Assembly: GCA_016765295.1 (NCBI GenBank) | Contig: JAESQF010000036.1 | Span: forward strand, 1 to 64,000 | DNA: 64,000 nt | DNA from: Oleispira sp. | GTDB lineage: Bacteria > Pseudomonadota > Gammaproteobacteria > Pseudomonadales > Oceanobacteraceae | Direction of reading: 5' to 3' | Part shown: piece by piece, positions 56,369-64,000 of the stretch | Position numbering within the stretch: position 1 is the first letter of the stretch | How the letters are laid out: every line of letters begins with the position of its first letter | Notes under the pieces: generated by a model | Databases searched by the model: none | What the model saw: only the letters and a program-made list of their open reading frames with translations | Told to the model about the DNA's origin: nothing | Position numbers and translations under genes: made by a program

Positions 56369-59300
56369 ATGCATTCGTTTAACGGATATGAAATAAAAGA
56401 GAAACTACAGCATATTAGAAATAAGCTGGTCTTTAAGGGGGTACGTAACAGTAATAATAAGCCCGTTATCTTAAAGTATTATCAAACAGACACGTCTAAA
56501 TATACCAATCTGCCACACATAAGAAACACCTTCACCTGCCTACATGAGGCTCACTCACCCTACCTAGTAAACGTCGAAAACCTAATGCTTACCGAAGAAG
56601 GCGTAGGGGTAGTGCTAGAATATTTCCCGGGCCAGCCCTTACAGACTTTACTTGCAGATCAGCACGTATTTTCACTACCTCTAGTGCTTAATATAATCGA
56701 GCAAGTGAGTGCAGGATTAGAGCAGATTCACAGTAAAAAAATTGTACACCAAGCCATAACCACAAAAAATATTGCCCTTGAGGTGAGTACCAACAAAGTT
56801 AAAATAATAGGCTTTGGAATTTTCCGAGTCTTTTATCAGCATACTCAGGCAGAACAATTAAGCGATTTATTATATATGTCTCCGGAACAAACCGGACGCA
56901 TGAACCGCAGTATTGATCAACGCAGCGATCTATATTCTTTGGGCATTATTTTTTATCAACTGCTTACCGGCCACCTTCCTTTTCAATCGACCGATTTATT
57001 AGAACTCATACACGCGCACATAGCCCAGCAACCGAAACCTCCTCATGAAATAAATAGCAGCATACCGCTAGCGGTTTCTAATATCATACTCAAACTATTG
57101 TGCAAAGAAGCCGAACACCGCTACCAAAGTGCCAGTGGCTTAAATGCTGATATCCGCAGCTGCCTTGAGCAACTGGAAAATAATGGACATATTTCCGACA
57201 ACCTTGAAATCGGCAAGCTGGATCTTCGCAGCCAATTTCAGATCCCCGAAAAACTGTATGGGCGCAGCCATGAAATACAACAACTGTTAAATACCTTTGA
57301 AGCCAGTGCCGCAGGCAATTTCGAAACGATTCTGGTCGGCGGCTATTCTGGAGTAGGAAAATCAGCCCTCATCAATGAAATACAAAAACCCCTAGTCGCC
57401 AAACGAGGCTTGTATACTTCAGGAAAATACGATCAGTTCAAAAAAGCCCAGCCCCATAGCGCCATCATCCAAGCATTTGCTTATATGGTACGCCAAGTAC
57501 TGTCTAACCCTATCGACCAGATAGAAGACTGGGCCAATACCTTACGCCTTGAGCTTAAGGGAGAAGGCCAATGCCTAATAGACGTATTGCCTATTTTAGA
57601 AACCTTCATTGGCCAGCAAAATACTTTACCTGAATTAAACTCAGTAGAAACTCTGACGCGCTTTAACCGCACCAGTACCGCCTTTATAAGGGCCTTTGCC
57701 GCCCCCTCTCATCCTTTCATTTTATTTCTGGATGATTTGCAGTGGGCCGACCTCGCTAGCCTTAATTTAATCGATCATCTGTTGCGCAGTCGAATCCCGC
57801 ATATGATGTTGATCATGGCCTACCGCGATAACGAAGTGGATAGTCACCACCCTTTCAGCATCCTCATACACAACAGCAAACAGGAAGGCCTGCTGCTGCA
57901 AGAAATCTCTTTGCAACCTATTAATCAGCTAGATACTCAGCAGCTAATTTGTGACACCTTGCATAAAGACCTCAGCCAGGTTGAAACGCTCGCTCAAGAA
58001 CTGATGCTAAAAACTCAAGGTAATCCATTTTTCCTCACTCAGCTATTTACCTCCCTACATCATGATGAACAGATTATATTTAACCCGAAAACGGGCTGGC
58101 AATGGGATATAGAAAGTATTCAACAAGCCGGCATAAGCGGTGACGTAGTGGAATTAATGACGCGCAAGCTTAGACAGTATTCTGAGTGCACCCAAAGTGC
58201 ATTGAATATGTGCGCCATACTCGGTGCGGAATTCAAACTAAGTATGGCTTCATTAGGGTTAGAGCAAGACCCCGATACCACCTACCAATGTTTATTGCCT
58301 GCCATCCAAGACGGCCTACTAAAAGAAGTAGGCAAACGACTAAAATTTACCCACGATAAAATACATGAATCAAGCTATGTCTTATGGGATAAAGATAAAC
58401 GTACTCAACGCCATGCCCTCATCGCTAAATATATGTTGCAAACCTTAGATGATGCGACCATTGATACAGAGATATTTTCGATCGTCGAGCACCTTAATTA
58501 TTCAAGTGAAGCAGTGACCGATGTTCAGCAAAGAATAGAACTAGCCCAATTTAATTTTCGTGCGGGCATGAAAGCAAAACAATCATCCGCCTTTGAACCT
58601 GCGGTCGAATTCTTCAAAAAAGGAAAACAATATCTAGACGAATCTATTTGGCAGCAACAGCCAGATTTCGCCTTCGAGCTACATTTTTTACTGGCGCAAA
58701 CCGCTTATACCACCGCTAGATTTGAACTGTCTGAAAATATAATCAAACAGTGTATGTCCCATGAAAAAGATCAAATTAAAATCACCCCCGTGGTGCAACT
58801 GTATCAGGACTTGTTATTTGCCAGCAGCCGCCACGATGAAGGCATTGCCTTGGCATTAAAAAAGCTGAATGAATACGGCCTGTCGTTACCGGCCACTCCA
58901 GGCAAATTTGCAGTCTTAGTTGAATATCTAAGACTGCAATTTCGCCAAAGATTACGCAGCACCGAGTCGCTGCAAAACCTACCTAAAACAACCGATAAAA
59001 AGCGCCTATCCATGATGGCGATTATTGCCAACATGGTACCTTCTTGCTACATGGTTAATGGCGATCTCATGGGATTTATCTCTCTGCGCATGGCCAGATT
59101 GAGTTTAAAATATGGCAACAATAGTTATTCTTCGTTTGGTTATGCCATGACTGGGCTGGTTGAAACGGGGATATTAAAACGTATCAAAAGCGGACGAAAA
59201 TACTACGATCTAAGTATCACCTTAGAAGAACAGTACCCCAACAAACTGATTAAAGGCCGCAACCTGATGCTCATGAGCAGCTTTGCCGCGCCCTGGACCG

Positions 59301-61576
59301 AATCGATTGTTCATTACAAAAAAAATATGGAAGAGGCACGCACTCTTAATACCGAATTAGGCATTCTGCAATGGGCCGATTTTGGGGTAGTCTTCACGCG
59401 CGCACAATCGCTATTTTTTGGCCGTGATAACTTATCAGAAATTCATAAAGAAAACCTAAAGTGGTTACAGTTTCATATTAAGAATGGTGATAAACAGGTG
59501 ATTGCCAATCAAAAATACATCATGCATTTCATCGAATATTTTCAGGCATCCAATGATTCAGAAAACCAACAAGCCTTTGATGAAAATCAACATGTCAGCA
59601 ATATAAGCCATCAACAAAATGTCACTTTCCAAGCCTATTATCATGTATTAAAGCAACTGGATAATTATCTACAGGGAAATTATGAAAGCTGTGTTGTAGA
59701 AGGCATGAAATTATTCATGACCGTGCTGAATACCTTTGGCATTTGCTTAGATGCCATTCATCGGTACTTTTATTCATTAGCGTACTTAGCGCTGGATAAA
59801 ACAAAATTAAGCTTAAAACAAAGAATCAAAGCAAACCTATATTCTCGATTAAATTTATTCTACCTATCGCAGTACCAAAAAAATCGCCCGGATAATTATG
59901 AGGCCATGTACGCATTACTAAAAGCAGAGATTTATCGCAATAAAAACAAACACAAGGAAGCGTTGGATTATTATGAAAAATCCATTCAGTTGTCGCAAGA
60001 AAGCAGCATATTTAACGAAGCCTTAGCCAATGAACGCCTAGCCGATTTTCACCAAAGCGCCAATCGCCAGTCATCGGCTTTATTGTATGCCGCTCAAGCA
60101 AGAAAACTGTACCAGCGCTGGGGAAACAATTTACAGGTGCAGCGCATCAATAACCGATATCCCGCATTAATATTTGTCGGGGGTAATAACCATTCAATTT
60201 CAAATCCATCGTTAAGTATTGATAATAATCAACAGCTTGAACTAATCAGCCTTACCCGTGCTTCGCAGGCCATTTCGAGTGAGGTGAAAATTCACCGATT
60301 AGTAGAAACACTATTAAAACAACTCATTCAAATAGCCGGTGCCGAAAAAGCCGTCTTATTACTGCAAGAAAATGGCCAGTTACTGGTCTTTGGTGAGTTA
60401 GATAGCGAGCTAAACAGTGAGTTAGATAGCCAACTAAGTAGTAAGTTAGATAGCCAGCCTCAGGCTCCAGACACTACGACCTTAGCAGAATCGGTGATAC
60501 GGTTTGTAGCACGCAGCAAAAGTCGCGAAGTGCTTTCCCATGCCGTGGCCAGAGGTAATTTCACTCAAGATCCTTATGTCATTTCTCAACAATTAAAATC
60601 ATTGCTGTGCATGCCCATTCTTAACCAAGGCGAACTTGTAGGCGTACTGTATTTAGAAAACAACCTCACCACCAATGCCTTTACCCAGCAACATCGAGAA
60701 GTATTAGAAATTATAGCCTCACAAGCGGCTATCTCTGTGGTGAATGCTCGTTTGTATAGCCACCTAGAAGAGAAAGTAGCAGAGCGCACCCAAGAATTAA
60801 ACGAAACCATGGACCAACTAACAGAAGCTAAAAAGATAGCCGCCTTAGGCCGAGTAGTCTCAGGAGTTGCCCATGAAATAAATACACCTTTGGGCATTGG
60901 TCTTACGAGCAGTACCTACTTAAAAAACAATATTGAGACAATAACTAAAAAACACCAACAAGCCTCAATAACTAAAAATGATTTTGAAGAGTTTCTTCAG
61001 CAAGGCGCCGAAGCCATAGAGATGGTTATAACAAGCATTGGTCGCACCAGTCGATTAGTGGATCGCTTTAAGACGACCGCTACAGATCAGAACGAAGAGG
61101 CAAAGAGTCATTTTAAATTAGAGGTTTTATTACAGGATATAGCCAGTAGCTATGCAGGAAGATTGCAAAAAAATCACCATAGTATAGTGATAAATTGCCA
61201 CGAAAGTATAGCTATGAAGAGTTATCAGGTGGCGCTAACCTTAATCATAAGCAACCTAATCAATAACTCCCTTACGCATGGCTTTGCTAATCACCAGAAT
61301 GGACATATCACCTTAGCGATAAGTGAATCTAAATACAGTGAAACTGACAATATCCTCATCGAATATCATGATGATGGCATAGGAATAAAAGAAGAAAATA
61401 GAACCAAGATATTTGATCCTTTCTTCACCACCAACATGGGTGAAAACTCGGGTCTTGGCTTACACATTGTTCACAACCTCATCACCAACCAATTTGGCGG
61501 CAGTATTCGCTGCGAAACTAGGGTTAATGATGAGCACCTAGGTGCACATTTTTATATAACCCTACCCAAAGATTAA
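56369..61576 (+). CDS. Giant fusion: pseudokinase, AAA-type ATPase, GAF and histidine kinase
   Basis: A cytoplasmic protein of 1735 residues. Domains in order: Ser/Thr-kinase-like fold (about 5-270), AAA ATPase (Walker A GYSGVGKS at 325-332; Walker B FILFLDDLQWAD), a long helical TPR-like region (about 700-1280), GAF (about 1300-1460), a coiled coil, and HisKA with His1502 (VAHEINTPLG) plus HATPase_c (DDGIGI, NSGLGLHIVHN). The kinase-like part keeps Lys36. The HRD catalytic Asp is replaced (HQAI at 127-130) and DFG reads GFG (148-150), so it is probably inactive. A five-fold ELDS-type repeat lies ahead of the GAF core. No receiver is fused; its partner is unknown. Confidence 0.93.
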   Translation: MHSFNGYEIKEKLQHIRNKLVFKGVRNSNNKPVILKYYQTDTSKYTNLPHIRNTFTCLHEAHSPYLVNVENLMLTEEGVGVVLEYFPGQPLQTLLADQHVFSLPLVLNIIEQVSAGLEQIHSKKIVHQAITTKNIALEVSTNKVKIIGFGIFRVFYQHTQAEQLSDLLYMSPEQTGRMNRSIDQRSDLYSLGIIFYQLLTGHLPFQSTDLLELIHAHIAQQPKPPHEINSSIPLAVSNIILKLLCKEAEHRYQSASGLNADIRSCLEQLENNGHISDNLEIGKLDLRSQFQIPEKLYGRSHEIQQLLNTFEASAAGNFETILVGGYSGVGKSALINEIQKPLVAKRGLYTSGKYDQFKKAQPHSAIIQAFAYMVRQVLSNPIDQIEDWANTLRLELKGEGQCLIDVLPILETFIGQQNTLPELNSVETLTRFNRTSTAFIRAFAAPSHPFILFLDDLQWADLASLNLIDHLLRSRIPHMMLIMAYRDNEVDSHHPFSILIHNSKQEGLLLQEISLQPINQLDTQQLICDTLHKDLSQVETLAQELMLKTQGNPFFLTQLFTSLHHDEQIIFNPKTGWQWDIESIQQAGISGDVVELMTRKLRQYSECTQSALNMCAILGAEFKLSMASLGLEQDPDTTYQCLLPAIQDGLLKEVGKRLKFTHDKIHESSYVLWDKDKRTQRHALIAKYMLQTLDDATIDTEIFSIVEHLNYSSEAVTDVQQRIELAQFNFRAGMKAKQSSAFEPAVEFFKKGKQYLDESIWQQQPDFAFELHFLLAQTAYTTARFELSENIIKQCMSHEKDQIKITPVVQLYQDLLFASSRHDEGIALALKKLNEYGLSLPATPGKFAVLVEYLRLQFRQRLRSTESLQNLPKTTDKKRLSMMAIIANMVPSCYMVNGDLMGFISLRMARLSLKYGNNSYSSFGYAMTGLVETGILKRIKSGRKYYDLSITLEEQYPNKLIKGRNLMLMSSFAAPWTESIVHYKKNMEEARTLNTELGILQWADFGVVFTRAQSLFFGRDNLSEIHKENLKWLQFHIKNGDKQVIANQKYIMHFIEYFQASNDSENQQAFDENQHVSNISHQQNVTFQAYYHVLKQLDNYLQGNYESCVVEGMKLFMTVLNTFGICLDAIHRYFYSLAYLALDKTKLSLKQRIKANLYSRLNLFYLSQYQKNRPDNYEAMYALLKAEIYRNKNKHKEALDYYEKSIQLSQESSIFNEALANERLADFHQSANRQSSALLYAAQARKLYQRWGNNLQVQRINNRYPALIFVGGNNHSISNPSLSIDNNQQLELISLTRASQAISSEVKIHRLVETLLKQLIQIAGAEKAVLLLQENGQLLVFGELDSELNSELDSQLSSKLDSQPQAPDTTTLAESVIRFVARSKSREVLSHAVARGNFTQDPYVISQQLKSLLCMPILNQGELVGVLYLENNLTTNAFTQQHREVLEIIASQAAISVVNARLYSHLEEKVAERTQELNETMDQLTEAKKIAALGRVVSGVAHEINTPLGIGLTSSTYLKNNIETITKKHQQASITKNDFEEFLQQGAEAIEMVITSIGRTSRLVDRFKTTATDQNEEAKSHFKLEVLLQDIASSYAGRLQKNHHSIVINCHESIAMKSYQVALTLIISNLINNSLTHGFANHQNGHITLAISESKYSETDNILIEYHDDGIGIKEENRTKIFDPFFTTNMGENSGLGLHIVHNLITNQFGGSIRCETRVNDEHLGAHFYITLPKD
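60395..60454 (+). repeat. 12-bp-unit tandem repeat inside the fusion kinase gene
   Basis: Five 12-base units of the form GAGTTAGATAGC encode (E/Q/K)-L-(D/N/S)-S. Alternate units are most alike, giving a 24-bp higher-order period. The repeat keeps the frame and sits in a GAF-domain loop. Confidence 0.85.
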
Positions 61577-61579
61577 TAT

Positions 61580-61795
61580 TTAGAATGAAAGATTTACAGT
61601 CAACTCGACCGTACTAGAATCAGTATCATTAATCGCTGAAAGCACCCCCATAAAAGAAGTGTTATTCGATTGGGAAACACTAACATCTACATTGCTATAA
61701 GCAGTATTTTCCCTGACTACTCTAAATTCGTCATTACCCATATTTAATAAGTCTTCCTTTGCAAACAGTAAATCATCCGATGTAGATTCATCCAT
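61580..61795 (-). CDS. Small acidic protein of 71 residues, unknown function
   Basis: I do not recognise this protein. It is supported by a strong ribosome binding site (AGGAG, seven to eight bases before ATG 61795) and by its tight packing, ending 3 bases from the stop of the convergent fusion kinase gene. The N-terminal half is acidic (MDESTSDDLLFAKEDLL). The C-terminal half is Ser/Thr/Asn-rich with alternating hydrophobic residues (VDVSVSQSNN, STVELTVNLSF), suggesting beta structure. It has no signal peptide or membrane segment. It could be regulated with, or act on, the fusion kinase, but this is only suggested by position. Confidence 0.65.
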   Translation of the reverse strand: MDESTSDDLLFAKEDLLNMGNDEFRVVRENTAYSNVDVSVSQSNNTSFMGVLSAINDTDSSTVELTVNLSF

Positions 61796-61902
61796 AGGGG
61801 TATCTCCTAAAGAAATATAATAGTTATGTTCGTATAGAGATTCACCCGCATTATTTGTACTTTCCAGAATCTCATCAAAGATTATAAGCGCAATTAGCAG
61901 GA

Positions 61903-61934
61903 CTAGGCCTGTTGAACGCTAGGTCTGTTGAACG
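61903..61934. repeat. 16-bp tandem duplication
   Basis: CTAGGCCTGTTGAACG is followed immediately by CTAGGTCTGTTGAACG (one mismatch). It lies just downstream of the GNAT gene end (minus strand), in a non-coding gap. Confidence 0.8.
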
Positions 61935-61942
61935 CGAGGCAC

Positions 61943-62347
61943 TTAAAGGCTCACTTCCATTTTATAATACCCAATGCCAGACTTATCAAACTCTGCCCCC
62001 TGCACCGCCATACCAAACTTCTGATAAAAGCCAAGCGTCGTCGTGCGCGCATCACACCAAAAAGTTTCAACATCGGCTTGCTTAAGCTCAGCTATAACGT
62101 GGTTAATAAGCTGTGTACCAGCACCATGGCCTTGAAAGCCTTCTAACGTCGCAAACTTTCTCAGCCTAGCCACCTTGCCTTTAATATAAACCGAGGCAAC
62201 ACTAATCAATGCATTATTTAGATAAACACCGTAGTGCTTTGCTGTTTCGTCACCATCAACCTTACAGAAAGACAAAGATTTATTAGGCCACAAAACACTG
62301 TGCCTAATCGGTAATGCTTCATCCAGTGTTATTATTCGAATATCCAT
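61943..62347 (-). CDS. GNAT family N-acetyltransferase
   Basis: A single-domain acetyltransferase of 134 residues. The acetyl-CoA-binding motif is LEGFQGHGAGTQLINHVI (Q/RxxGxG/A type). The preceding strand is ARLRKFATLE and the later segment CDARTTTLGFYQKFGM is the usual motif B region. It resembles the small ElaA/YitI-like GNATs. Substrate is unknown. It is the last gene of a four-gene operon, 3 bases after the DUF4124 gene. Confidence 0.88.
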   Translation of the reverse strand: MDIRIITLDEALPIRHSVLWPNKSLSFCKVDGDETAKHYGVYLNNALISVASVYIKGKVARLRKFATLEGFQGHGAGTQLINHVIAELKQADVETFWCDARTTTLGFYQKFGMAVQGAEFDKSGIGYYKMEVSL

Positions 62348-62350
62348 AAT

Positions 62351-63037
62351 CTACCAATCAACACCTTCACGGTCGCTAGCATCAATTTTTCCATCTTTGT
62401 TTGTATCACCGTGAGTACCATCTTGATTTATTAGATAAGTTATATCGGACTCACTACCACCAATTTTTCGCATAACAGATATCTGATATTTATTACACTT
62501 TCTCTCTGCACTGAAACCAGCCCAAGTTTCATAGGGAGGATACTTTTCGCCCTCGACTTTATTGGCCTTAAATAAATAAGAATGATAAGCGTCATGCGCG
62601 ATTCCGCCTGCACACCAGGTTAAGGAATGAAAAGCACTTTTATTACTAAACAGAAAAACTGGAGGTGTCTTCCACGCTTGCATTCCGCTTTTAGGGTTCT
62701 GCTTTATTATTCCGATATGTTTAACGACAAAATTGTAATCTTCTTTCGAATTTTCTTTTATTAGATTAAGGCATGCAGATATTTGCGTTTCATACTTAGC
62801 ATCCCCTTCGATAGCGATGCGCTTTCTGCTGAACTGTGAATTTATATTATCAATTTCTGCAGCGCTAGTAGCAGGATAAGAAATAGACTTTGTGGGTATC
62901 GCAGCTTCCGACGACTTCATCCCAGAGCAGGGAGAATCTTGAAAGGTGACAGCGCCCTTTTCATTTTTGCATTTATAAATATCGGCCTTTGTAACATGAG
63001 CACTCATTAACATAACGACAACTAAAAAATATTTCAT
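62351..63037 (-). CDS. Exported DUF4124 protein with C-terminal calcium-loop motif
   Basis: The 228-residue protein has a signal peptide (MKYFLVVVMLMSAHVTKA) and an N-terminal DUF4124 domain (DIYKCKNEKGAVTFQDSPCSG). A middle region of unknown fold follows. It ends in DTNKDGKIDASD, which matches an EF-hand/dockerin-like calcium-binding loop. Periplasmic or secreted location is likely. The function is unknown. Its start overlaps the DoxX-like gene by four bases. Confidence 0.82.
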   Translation of the reverse strand: MKYFLVVVMLMSAHVTKADIYKCKNEKGAVTFQDSPCSGMKSSEAAIPTKSISYPATSAAEIDNINSQFSRKRIAIEGDAKYETQISACLNLIKENSKEDYNFVVKHIGIIKQNPKSGMQAWKTPPVFLFSNKSAFHSLTWCAGGIAHDAYHSYLFKANKVEGEKYPPYETWAGFSAERKCNKYQISVMRKIGGSESDITYLINQDGTHGDTNKDGKIDASDREGVDW

Positions 63038-63423
63038 ATATGTTCATGCTTCTGAGTTAATAAGATCAAATAACACAGCCCCATACCTAGAATATTGGTC
63101 GTAACAGGATTAAACGCATCCACTAGATAGCTAGGGCTCATCACCACAACATACGCTAACAACCCCAATAGCGCTCCTGCCGCTGCGTATATAACAATAT
63201 CCAGCTTTCTTAAGAAGATAATGGCACAACCTAAGAGTATTTCTAAAATACCCGCCAGCGGTGAAATAAACGTAGCCGAAATACCGATACCACTAATGTC
63301 CACCAAATGAATTTCATCCGTACTCAACCATAAAATCTTTGGTACCAAGCCATGATAGATAAATAGAAACCCTAATAATGCTCGGCTAACCATGTTCACT
63401 TGAAATAATGGATTATTTTTCAC
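63034..63423 (-). CDS. DoxX-like family membrane protein
   Basis: A 129-residue protein with four hydrophobic helices. The first carries MVSRALLGFLFIYHGLVPKILW, and the others follow the DoxX-like_family pattern (SPLAGILEILLGCAIIF, then GALLGLLAYVVV). DoxX relatives take part in redox or membrane-linked sulfur chemistry, but this subgroup is uncharacterised. It overlaps the DCC gene by 11 bases and the DUF4124 gene by four. Pairing with a thiol oxidoreductase fits a redox role. Confidence 0.82.
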   Translation of the reverse strand: MKNNPLFQVNMVSRALLGFLFIYHGLVPKILWLSTDEIHLVDISGIGISATFISPLAGILEILLGCAIIFLRKLDIVIYAAAGALLGLLAYVVVMSPSYLVDAFNPVTTNILGMGLCYLILLTQKHEHI

Positions 63424-63859
63424 TTAAGTATCTAGCCTCATGATCAGCAGTTGGTAGTAAACAAACGTCATACTTGCCGAATAACCGATATCGATTCAAA
63501 GCGATTCGGTCATACAACCAATTACGAATGGATTTAGGAATCATCCGAAAAACACATACAATCTTCCATGGGTAACCGAGTTTCACGACCACCTGAAAGA
63601 AGGCATCGCTTTGTTGATAAACAGCATCCCCTTCAACCACAAGCATACTTGCATAAACATCTGTGGATAAGCCAAAGTGTTTCAGTATTTTCTGACCTTC
63701 ATCAGATTGCACACTGCACAATTTAAAGACATGCTGATGGTCATGCTGGATTATAAAATTGCTCCAAGCATTACAGAGTTTACAGACGCCATCGAATAAA
63801 ATGACTTTATCAGCTGTACTGACATTAGGCGGTAAATTAGTAGAATTCATATTAGCCAT
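63413..63859 (-). CDS. DCC family thiol-disulfide oxidoreductase (DUF393)
   Basis: A 148-residue thioredoxin-like protein. The family motif is LFDGVCKLCNAWSNF (DxxCxxC), followed by FKLCSVQSDEGQKIL and VVEGDAVYQQSDAFFQVV. The C-terminal IRNWLYDRIALNRYRLFG is characteristic. The cytoplasmic function is unknown but redox-related by family. It is the first gene of the operon within the window. ATG codons at positions 1 and 4 are both possible starts. Confidence 0.9.
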   Translation of the reverse strand: MANMNSTNLPPNVSTADKVILFDGVCKLCNAWSNFIIQHDHQHVFKLCSVQSDEGQKILKHFGLSTDVYASMLVVEGDAVYQQSDAFFQVVVKLGYPWKIVCVFRMIPKSIRNWLYDRIALNRYRLFGKYDVCLLPTADHEARYLSEK

Positions 63860-64000
63860 TCCGCTCTATTTATAATCAAACAATCCCTACCATGTAGAAA
63901 TAGCCCATTAAACCTACAGTCGAATATACAGATGTTTTAATTGAGAATAACCAATTTTCTTTTAAATACATAATAGACAAAAGCAATGCAGAAATAATAG
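63860..64000. other. Right end of the window without a recognisable gene
   Basis: These 141 bases upstream of the DCC gene should contain its promoter. I see no open frame that can be assigned. Confidence 0.5.

Overview
The window is chromosomal DNA from a gammaproteobacterium with moderately low GC (roughly 40 % by eye). The miaB-ybeZ-ybeY core operon, the ahpCF pair, a creBCD locus, a MarC-family protein and a YjjU-type patatin all closely resemble gammaproteobacterial versions. A marine, Oceanospirillales-like host is my best guess, but the sequence does not prove it. I see no rRNA or tRNA genes, insertion sequence, prophage or CRISPR array. Coding density is high.

Layout. 1-3.4 kb: 3' part of miaB, then phoH(ybeZ)-ybeY, with two inverted-repeat elements in the 566-base gap. 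3.5-11 kb, stress and repair: a DUF805 protein, catalase katA (OxyR-like site upstream), a YjjU-like patatin, a DUF1203 protein, an ada-alkB operon, and an old yellow enzyme with its NemR-like TetR repressor. 11-17.8 kb, surface and sensing: an RCC1-repeat lipoprotein, a second exported beta-propeller-like protein, a porin and an amino-acid-type dCache chemoreceptor. 18-20.5 kb: ahpC and ahpF, again with an OxyR-like site and a third inverted-repeat element between the genes. 20.5-27.5 kb: a six-gene operon with an RND efflux pump (adaptor, pump), a DUF3313 lipoprotein, a MarC protein, a DUF5329 protein and an AlkD-like glycosylase. 27.8-30.6 kb: a GNAT-like protein with a fatty-acid-hydroxylase-family enzyme, facing a GlxA/AraC regulator. 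30.7-39.4 kb: a GNAT enzyme, a DUF4824-DUF2157 pair, creD, creC, creB, an Nramp-like transporter and a methyltransferase.

39.5-50.1 kb is the most distinctive block. It holds a DUF1329 protein, a hybrid histidine kinase, a chemoreceptor, a degenerate GGDEF-EAL protein, and a divergent NIT-domain NarX-like kinase with its NarL-type regulator. The periplasmic parts of the three transmembrane sensors look like variants of one all-helical NIT-like module. This suggests related inputs feeding chemotaxis, a phosphorelay, c-di-GMP and transcription.

50.3-56.3 kb: an exported metallophosphoesterase, then an iron-uptake-like group (TonB receptor, ferredoxin reductase, PepSY-type membrane protein) with two candidate Fur boxes. 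56.4-61.8 kb: a 1735-residue fusion of pseudokinase, AAA ATPase, GAF and histidine kinase, facing a 71-codon gene. 61.9-63.9 kb: a tight operon of a GNAT enzyme, a DUF4124 protein with a calcium-loop tail, a DoxX-like protein and a DCC thiol oxidoreductase.

Cross-cutting themes are peroxide, electrophile and alkylation defence (katA, ahpCF, OYE, ada, alkB, alkD) and a recurrence of short in-frame tandem repeats (12 or 15 bp) inside coding regions.
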